A stretch of DNA of 21,563 nt from Tritrichomonas foetus (lineage: Eukaryota; Parabasalia; Tritrichomonadida; Tritrichomonadidae). The DNA lies in contig MLAK01001046.1 of NCBI GenBank assembly GCA_001839685.1, positions 18,604 to 40,166 of the forward strand, in the 5' to 3' direction. Shown in pieces: positions 16,432 through 21,563 of this stretch (the first letter of the stretch is position 1; each line of letters starts with the position of its first letter). Made by a program: the position numbers and the translations under genes. Below the pieces are notes generated by a model. The model saw only the letters and a program-made list of their open reading frames with translations, did not search any database and was not told where the DNA came from.

Positions 16432-17765
16432 GAGCATTTCGATACCTGAGTTCGGATTGTCTTCTTGTATGGAAAATAGAAAAAATACAAAAAGGTTGCG
16501 GTGATAATGGCTCATGTTTTACTGGAATATCGTGATGGAAAATGTCAATTTCTACATTAAGATTGTTGAATTGTTGAGTAGATCTATTTTCGCTAGCTGC
16601 ATCATATTTAAAATAGTGATTTCAGGATAAAATCAACTTCATGAACACAAACTTCGCTTTTTTTGTGATCACTAATATTTGAGATTCGCTATAAATGAGT
16701 TGTTTTTGCACATCATTACTATATATTATGTATAAATTTGTAACATTTTGAGCATTTCTAAATTAACCCTTTTAAAGAAAGTATTATGATTCAGATTTCG
16801 AAGAGAAATGACACCATCATGAAATAAACTTGGTAGTTGTTTTTAATATGAATTATTATGCTATATATTAAGTTAAAAAAGAAAACTTTTAACCGTAACA
16901 AGAATTGATGAAAGAATGGTGGCGAAATAGTGAGACCGATAACAATGGCACAAATAGTTATTATACTTAAGGGTGATTTGAAATAATCAAAAATTTTGGT
17001 TCTTTCACGTTCACACGAAGAGTTAGATTGTAAAAAAAGTGAAATATGCTTTCAAAGTTAGTTGGGAATATAGAATATTGTTTAATATAGTTATATAAAG
17101 AGATAGATACATTTTCTTTCCAGAATAAAGCAATTATTAATTCCATGAAAAGAAATTATAGCTTCCTTTGAACAGCAAAAAATGTATTTTGGCTATGAAA
17201 ATAGTTTTTGTTTATTTGTTGGCATAAATTCTGTTCAAATTAAACTCCAACAGCGATACATGTAAATTTTTTTAATATTCTAATCTGATTTAAAATACGA
17301 ACATATGTTATATTAAGATCTAGTGTCATGAAGCTAAGTCAAGGATATGCGAAATACATAAAAATCAAGAGAGCTATGAGATCATATTGAATTGAGAAGG
17401 TTACAGCTTTTTATATCCTTCAAATTTTCAATGCCTTATCAAAAAATTCATTTTATTCAATGATGTATCAATTGATTGTGATATTGCATGATGGGTTTTC
17501 TCAGTATACTCTTTGTTAAATCTTTTACAAAGGCATATTTGAGTTGATAATGGAACTATGCATCGTATAAAACCAAAATATTAGTGCAATCATAGATTCA
17601 TCTTCAAATCTCGAAAAAATTTGACACCTCACAAAACTAAAATCTTCTTCCTCAAATATTTCTGTTATGAATTCAACATTGAATTATTACCGTTTATAAT
17701 TCTTAAGAAAAAATATTATCTTTGTAAATTATGGGAATAAAAAAAAGTTTACAGTATTTACATCG

Positions 17766-17804
17766 TTTTTTTTTTTTTTTTTTTTTATTTTTATTATTAT
17801 TATT
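17766..17804. repeat. T21 run followed by ATT microsatellite
   Basis: Twenty-one consecutive T are followed by ATTTTT and several ATT units. A simple repeat, likely length-variable. Confidence 0.95.
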
Positions 17805-18260
17805 TTCTCCTTGGCATTTCCCTGAATGCTATTTATTTAGATTTAATATTAACAATTAAATTTTATTCTTGTTTCCTGAATAATTGATAATTTTACCTCA
17901 TTGTATATTAAGATATTTCCATTTTTGACTTTGATTATTGATGAAAAGTAACTTCCTGGAGTATTAGCTATATTAATATCCAAATATATATAATGATATG
18001 TTTTTTAATTAATACAACATAAATGTTTTCATTAAATATCTTCATATATTGAGATACACATGATATCATTAACAACTATTTTCTGATAGTGACGTAAATT
18101 TTTCAAGAAAATATTCAATACTCATTCAATTATTGTATAAAATTCTCTTTCGATTCGACAGTCTTCACATTACTGTATGACTTTTTTGAAAATCGTCTTC
18201 ATTTAAGAGTTTTAATTATTCTCATTGCAAAATTCAAAACTCAGCAGTGTCGATGATTGG

Positions 18261-18283
18261 AAAAAATCGATCATCGATTTTTT
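18261..18283. repeat. Perfect 11-bp palindrome
   Basis: AAAAAATCGAT and ATCGATTTTTT flank a single C at 18272. The arms are perfectly complementary, so this can act as a symmetric protein-binding site. The 1-nt centre is too short for a tight RNA loop without opening inner pairs. Confidence 0.85.
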
Positions 18284-18463
18284 AGAATGAAATTTCATTA
18301 TCATCATCTTTATGAATTCTGTCTCATAAAAAAGTTTTTGAGGAGTCTTATTAAATAAGAAAATGACGCAATGAGAAAATTTCACTTTGAAGTCGATTCT
18401 CATTTTTCTAGGATTAAATAATCTCCCAAATGATACACTATTATTCATGACATATTTATATGG

Positions 18464-18566
18464 CTCTGCACTAAAGCCAAACTAGAAAAAGATAACTACC
18501 AAGTTTGGAAAATTCGATCGAAGGTGAATGTGAATTTCTGGTTTCACTTTTGGTCTTAATGCAGAG
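18464..18566. repeat. Cluster of nested inverted repeats
   Basis: The outer arms, CTCTGCACTAAAGCCAAAC (18464-18482) and CTTTTGGTCTTAATGCAGAG (18547-18566), are complementary with few mismatches. Inside lie CCAAACT (18477-18483) with AGTTTGG (18502-18508), and the 10-bp palindrome TTCGATCGAA (18513-18522). The outer and inner pairings compete for the same CCAAAC, so only one can form at a time. Confidence 0.6.
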
Positions 18567-18765
18567 GAATACACATTTCTTTTCTTTATAATGGATATTA
18601 GTTGCTTATGATCAAAGCCAACATCCAGAATTTTGTCATTGAGAATTAAGTGAATCATAATTTGAAGGATCATAGAAAAAGTTCTTTGTCATTTTTAACA
18701 AGGAACCAAATACTCTCAGAAAAAAAAAGTTTGCCTTTCTAAATTGTGAAGTAAAATACTCCCCC

Positions 18766-20940
18766 ATGTTTTTTCGACGAAATTCTCAAAGACGCCCGAA
18801 CGAAAATGACCTTATAAAAGACATAAATACAAAATCTCTTGAAGATGTTCTTCTTCATCCAAACCTTTTGACATCAATCAGAAATGAAATTCCATCATTT
18901 CTAAATTATTTTTTTTCTGAAGATGGAAGCTCGAATTCAAACTTTCAAAAACTCGTTGAATATGCCCTATCAGATATCCAACCGCCAAATCCAAATTTAA
19001 AATATAATCAAATTCTGAATAATGCAGCCAGCGTTCTTTCTTTCCCCAGTGATGAAATGCGTCAAAGAGTTTTAGAAGACAGAAATAAAATTCTTTTTAA
19101 AAGCCTTGAAAACTTTGTCGTTAATCCAAAAGTGACACAACCTTTACTTGCAGGACATTTTCAAAGAATTGTCGAAAACTTAATGTTATTTTCGCCTGAT
19201 AAATTTTTTGATGAGCCATTTCATACTAAATTAATTGATTTTTTAGTGAGATATATTCAAATATCAGGCTATAATGAGTTACTCATTCATATTCTGACAG
19301 ATTTCTCTCAACACTTTAAGGGAAACTCAATTTGTATTGTTTTTGAGAAAATTCTACGAAAAGCAACATTCGCAACATATAATATTATTATAAATGTCAG
19401 TAAGCAAGATGATTTTATGACATTAAGCAGAAGTCAGAAAAATAATCTGGATCGAAATAATTTAACATGGATGAAGGATTTTCAACCACTGAATTTGGAT
19501 AAAGAAACTATTCCTTTTCCGCATTACGTAATGAGTGATCTGAAAAATTATACAAATAAACATTTAGCTGAAATCGCTTTCGAATATAGTTCAAAATTTT
19601 TTTCACGAAATGAAGATAATTTGGGAAGAAGTTTTTCTAAATCAACCAAAATGAGTCGATTTACACCACGGACACAATCAATTGCTTCAACTATGAATAG
19701 TGGCTTTCGAAAATTGGAGAAGAATTGCTATAACACAATCGTAAAATCACATTCCGACAACCAAAATCCGATGTCAAAAAATTATGATTTTTCGGAAATT
19801 TATAATTTTCATGAGGCTAAATTTATTGCATATCAATGCTTATCATGTATTAGAAAAGTATATATTGAGAATTTTAAATTGATCAGATTCCTTCAAAGAG
19901 AAGATTTTGTTGAAATGCTTTTATATTGTGGCGTTTTTAGTGATGTTGAGTCTCCAGTTTCTTCTGAGGCTTTTGGTCTACTTTTTGTGATCATTAATGG
20001 ATATTCACATAACAATGAGTTTTTTATTAGTAATAATGGAGATAATAATAGTGATGATGGCAGTAATAGTGATGATGAATTTCATGAAACTTATTCACCA
20101 AATGAAATCAAATATGATATTCCACCTTTTGACACTGAATCTGTGGAAAAATTAGTCCATAAGTATGCAGAAATATTTCACTTTGATGTCGATAATTTAA
20201 CGAATCAAATGGTATCAGCATTCCTGATATTTTGGAATCATCGTTATGAAGATACTGTAGCAGATGATGGTGAGATTATATATTCTGATAAGTATCTTCC
20301 TGAGCCTGTTGTATTACCAAAAACTTTAACTCCTTTCTTAATTTTGGAACCATTAATTTTTTCTGAACCACCTGTGAGTGACAGATTAAATATACACTAT
20401 TTAAATATTATTAAATTACTCATTCGAAAAAGGGAATTTCTAACTGGTAAAAATCTACAGAAGATTGAAGCATATCCTGAAGATGTAAGGAGGAAAATAT
20501 ACCAAATCGATTTGCTTTTATTTGAATTTATGACCAGAGATTTTACTATTTATATTTCACCTAATCAATCACGAAAAATGAAATTTCCGAATGCTTTGAA
20601 ATTAATATTTCCATGTGTTCCAGATGAAACCACATCGCGATCGCCATTATGTGGCACACCGAGAGAGATATTTTTATTGGTTTCGAAAACGCAAATATTT
20701 GGATGGAAAGACCATGTTTCACGTATGTCTGTTTTGATTGATGATGTATATCAACAAATAGATAATAACGGCGAGTTTATGGTCAAATTAAATTATTATA
20801 AAAACAGAATGCCAATTTTGAAAGAAAATGACCTGATTCATTCGAACATGAAGCCGGGCGACACAAGAGAAGCTGTTAGTATTGAAGAGTATAATCAAAA
20901 ATTAAGAGATGAAGCAAAAGCAATCCAATCTATTGATTAA
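18766..20940 (+). CDS. SAPS-domain (SIT4/PP6 phosphatase-associated) protein
   Basis: 724 aa, mostly helical. Residues about 25-190 match my memory of the SAPS domain, with its successive helices. LEDVLLHPNLLTSIRNEIPSF and FQKLVEYALSD (27-70) correspond to the opening of the domain. ASVLSFPSDEMRQRVL, then LENFVVNPKVTQPLLAGHF and IVENLMLFSPDKFF (88-150), match the block in which family members count their open loops and the N-P-LL-A-F motif. The next helices end ELLIHILTD (171-179). SAPS proteins are regulatory subunits of the PP6/Sit4 phosphatase and help set cell-cycle and signalling output. Insertions are Asn/Asp/Ser-rich and acidic (about 423-446), and a basic Ser/Arg-rich loop (about 287-315) could be phosphorylated. 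The ATG at 18766 opens the frame after CCCCC. No initiator is seen within 40 nt; TCATT near 18688 would need a longer leader. The stop is followed after 11 nt by a strong hairpin pair. Confidence 0.65.
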   Translation: MFFRRNSQRRPNENDLIKDINTKSLEDVLLHPNLLTSIRNEIPSFLNYFFSEDGSSNSNFQKLVEYALSDIQPPNPNLKYNQILNNAASVLSFPSDEMRQRVLEDRNKILFKSLENFVVNPKVTQPLLAGHFQRIVENLMLFSPDKFFDEPFHTKLIDFLVRYIQISGYNELLIHILTDFSQHFKGNSICIVFEKILRKATFATYNIIINVSKQDDFMTLSRSQKNNLDRNNLTWMKDFQPLNLDKETIPFPHYVMSDLKNYTNKHLAEIAFEYSSKFFSRNEDNLGRSFSKSTKMSRFTPRTQSIASTMNSGFRKLEKNCYNTIVKSHSDNQNPMSKNYDFSEIYNFHEAKFIAYQCLSCIRKVYIENFKLIRFLQREDFVEMLLYCGVFSDVESPVSSEAFGLLFVIINGYSHNNEFFISNNGDNNSDDGSNSDDEFHETYSPNEIKYDIPPFDTESVEKLVHKYAEIFHFDVDNLTNQMVSAFLIFWNHRYEDTVADDGEIIYSDKYLPEPVVLPKTLTPFLILEPLIFSEPPVSDRLNIHYLNIIKLLIRKREFLTGKNLQKIEAYPEDVRRKIYQIDLLLFEFMTRDFTIYISPNQSRKMKFPNALKLIFPCVPDETTSRSPLCGTPREIFLLVSKTQIFGWKDHVSRMSVLIDDVYQQIDNNGEFMVKLNYYKNRMPILKENDLIHSNMKPGDTREAVSIEEYNQKLRDEAKAIQSID

Positions 20941-20951
20941 GTCAGTTATAT

Positions 20952-21004
20952 TTTTGGTGAGTTCTTGAGATCGACCGAAGGGAGGTCTAGAGAACTCACC
21001 AAAA
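20952..21004 (+). ncRNA. Strong hairpin I directly after the SAPS-like gene
   Basis: TTTTGGTGAGTTCT (20952-20965) pairs perfectly with AGAACTCACCAAAA (20991-21004), 14 bp. After an internal loop, GACC (20973-20976) pairs with GGTC (20984-20987) around the 7-nt loop GAAGGGA. It starts 11 nt after the stop codon. It could be an mRNA 3'-UTR structure, a separate noncoding RNA or part of a repeat. The type is inferred from structure only. Confidence 0.5.
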
Positions 21005-21042
21005 GGGTGGAGTGGTAGTTCCGAGGGAAACTCCTTAACCCT
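21004..21042 (+). ncRNA. Hairpin II stacked on hairpin I
   Basis: AGGGT (21004-21008) pairs with ACCCT (21038-21042), GGAGT (21009-21013) with ACTCC (21030-21034), and TTCC (21019-21022) with GGAA (21026-21029) around a GAG loop. The bulges are GGTAG on one side and TTA on the other. It abuts hairpin I and is much richer in GC than the flanking DNA. No match to tRNA, hammerhead or HDV-like ribozyme patterns was found by eye. Confidence 0.45.
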
Positions 21043-21067
21043 ATCATAAATGNTATCNCTAATAAAG

Positions 21068-21142
21068 ATCATTTTCTATGCTCAGAAATCATATTCATTT
21101 TCAATATATTCAATTTTATATCATTTTCTATGCTCTCAAATC
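21068..21142. repeat. Two 23-nt near-identical direct repeats, period 52
   Basis: ATCATTTTCTATGCTCAGAAATC (21068-21090) recurs at 21120-21142 with two differences. Confidence 0.85.
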
Positions 21143-21160
21143 GTGATGGAATTGAATAGA

Positions 21161-21165
21161 TCATT
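21161..21165 (+). promoter_or_regulatory. Putative initiator before the small membrane protein
   Basis: TCATT with its A at 21163 lies 22 nt before the ATG at 21185, the distance seen for other initiators here. Confidence 0.35.
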
Positions 21166-21184
21166 AATGTTTAAGTAGTAGTAA

Positions 21185-21370
21185 ATGCCTGATATTCATC
21201 AGTTTACGACTGAATGTAAACTCTGTATCATTATGATAATAGGTTTTATAATAGACATCATTGTCACAATAAAAAAGTACATTACTGAGAAATGTGGAAA
21301 GAGAAAAAGACAGAGTAAACTTACTACGGAAAGTATAGAAACTGAGGATGATTTGAATGATCAGAAATAG
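21185..21370 (+). CDS. Possible small single-span membrane protein
   Basis: 61-aa ATG frame. Residues about 13-28 (LCIIMIIGFIIDIIVT) form one hydrophobic span, followed by a strongly basic stretch (KKYITEKCGKRKRQSK) and an acidic C-terminus (ESIETEDDLNDQK). Hydrophobic, then basic, then acidic is what a small tail-facing-cytosol membrane protein looks like. An initiator-like TCATT sits at a suitable distance. Against it are its short length, AT-rich composition and position in a repeat-rich edge; its last codons are part of an ~80-nt imperfect repeat. No family recognised. Confidence 0.4.
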   Translation: MPDIHQFTTECKLCIIMIIGFIIDIIVTIKKYITEKCGKRKRQSKLTTESIETEDDLNDQK

Positions 21371-21504
21371 TATAGATTTTGAATAGTATTTTTGATATAT
21401 TTTTCTATAAAAAGGTATTGAAACTTAATACGATTTGAATGAATAGAAATCATGTTGATTTTGAATAGTTTGATGATAAATTTTCTATAAGAAAGGTATT
21501 CAAA
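21350..21504. repeat. Imperfect direct repeat of ~74 nt, period 82
   Basis: The stretch 21350-21423 (from GATTTGAATGA to GGTATTGAAA) is repeated at 21432-21504 with substitutions and small indels; both copies share GATTTTGAATAG, TTTTCTATAA and AAAGGTATT. A further degenerate copy may follow beyond the window. Confidence 0.8.
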
Positions 21505-21563
21505 ATGTCCTCATTTTGAGGGCTCAGAAAATGAACAAGATTTGAGAAATGCTTTTATCTCGC

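Larger units (their letters stand above)
16198..18765. other. 2.6-kb divergent spacer without a convincing gene
   Basis: This is the longest non-coding stretch besides the left edge. It separates the zinc-knuckle and SAPS-like genes, which diverge from it. It contains a 23-bp direct repeat, a long T run, a perfect palindrome and a cluster of inverted repeats, all listed separately. Two minus-strand frames (18212-18448, 78 codons; 18482-18673, 63 codons) start with ATG but have no recognisable domain or initiator. They may be noncoding or the remains of one broken gene. I see no tRNA, rRNA or transposase. Confidence 0.55.

Noticed and set aside
18212..18673. Two adjacent minus-strand frames (78 and 63 codons) as a gene or pseudogene
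   Set aside because: Both have ATGs, but no domain, no splice motifs to join them, and palindromes run through them. Not enough to call a gene.
21004..21042. tRNA, hammerhead, HDV-like ribozyme or RNase P RNA
   Set aside because: The GTGGAGTGGTAG and GAGGGAAACTCC pieces recall a tRNA D-arm and an RNase P core block, but the cloverleaf, the T-arm, ribozyme cores and the rest of an RNase P RNA are absent.

Overview
The window looks like nuclear DNA of a parabasalid (trichomonad) protist, most likely Tritrichomonas-like. It is very AT-rich with AT-rich spacers. Its genes are compact, nearly intron-free and read with the standard genetic code. They include a short two-repeat Myb protein and an initiator-binding-domain-like winged helix, both of trichomonad type. 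Several genes have a TCAYW initiator-like motif 8-32 nt before the ATG. Species assignment is inference; no rRNA or marker gene is present.

Layout from left to right: (1) 1-2237, no convincing gene, with a hairpin at the left edge. (2) 2266-3084, a Myb gene whose frame is closed by one TAA after the DNA-binding domain but stays open for 152 more codons. (3) 3541-5247 (-), a 568-aa protein with two possible beta-grasp segments and a low-complexity tail. (4) 5596-6315 (+), an initiator-binding-domain-like protein. (5) 6558-7976 (-), an ARM/HEAT-like protein. (6) 8584-11550 (+), a 988-aa cytosolic right-handed beta-helix protein with a Gly/Ala/Pro-rich head. (7) 12010-13248 (-), a polytopic PIG-V-like GT-C glycosyltransferase. 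(8) 13689-14033 (+), a 114-aa coiled-coil protein. (9) 14601-15106 (-), a two-exon gene with an apparent 23-nt intron. (10) 15491-16189 (-), a Cys-rich zinc-knuckle protein. (11) A 2.6-kb spacer with palindromes and direct repeats. (12) 18766-20940 (+), a SAPS-like phosphatase regulatory subunit, followed at once by two stacked hairpins. (13) 21185-21370 (+), a possible small membrane protein inside a repeat-rich right edge that contains two undetermined bases.

The genes are arranged mostly as divergent or convergent neighbours with no operon logic. Two are probable transcription factors (Myb, initiator-binding-like), one is a probable phosphatase regulator and one a membrane glycosyltransferase; the rest are structural or unknown. 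I see no shared pathway, mobile-element gene, CRISPR array, tRNA or rRNA. The most notable observation is the 23-nt intron with fused branch point and 3' splice site. Next come the interrupted Myb gene and the hairpin pair after the SAPS gene.
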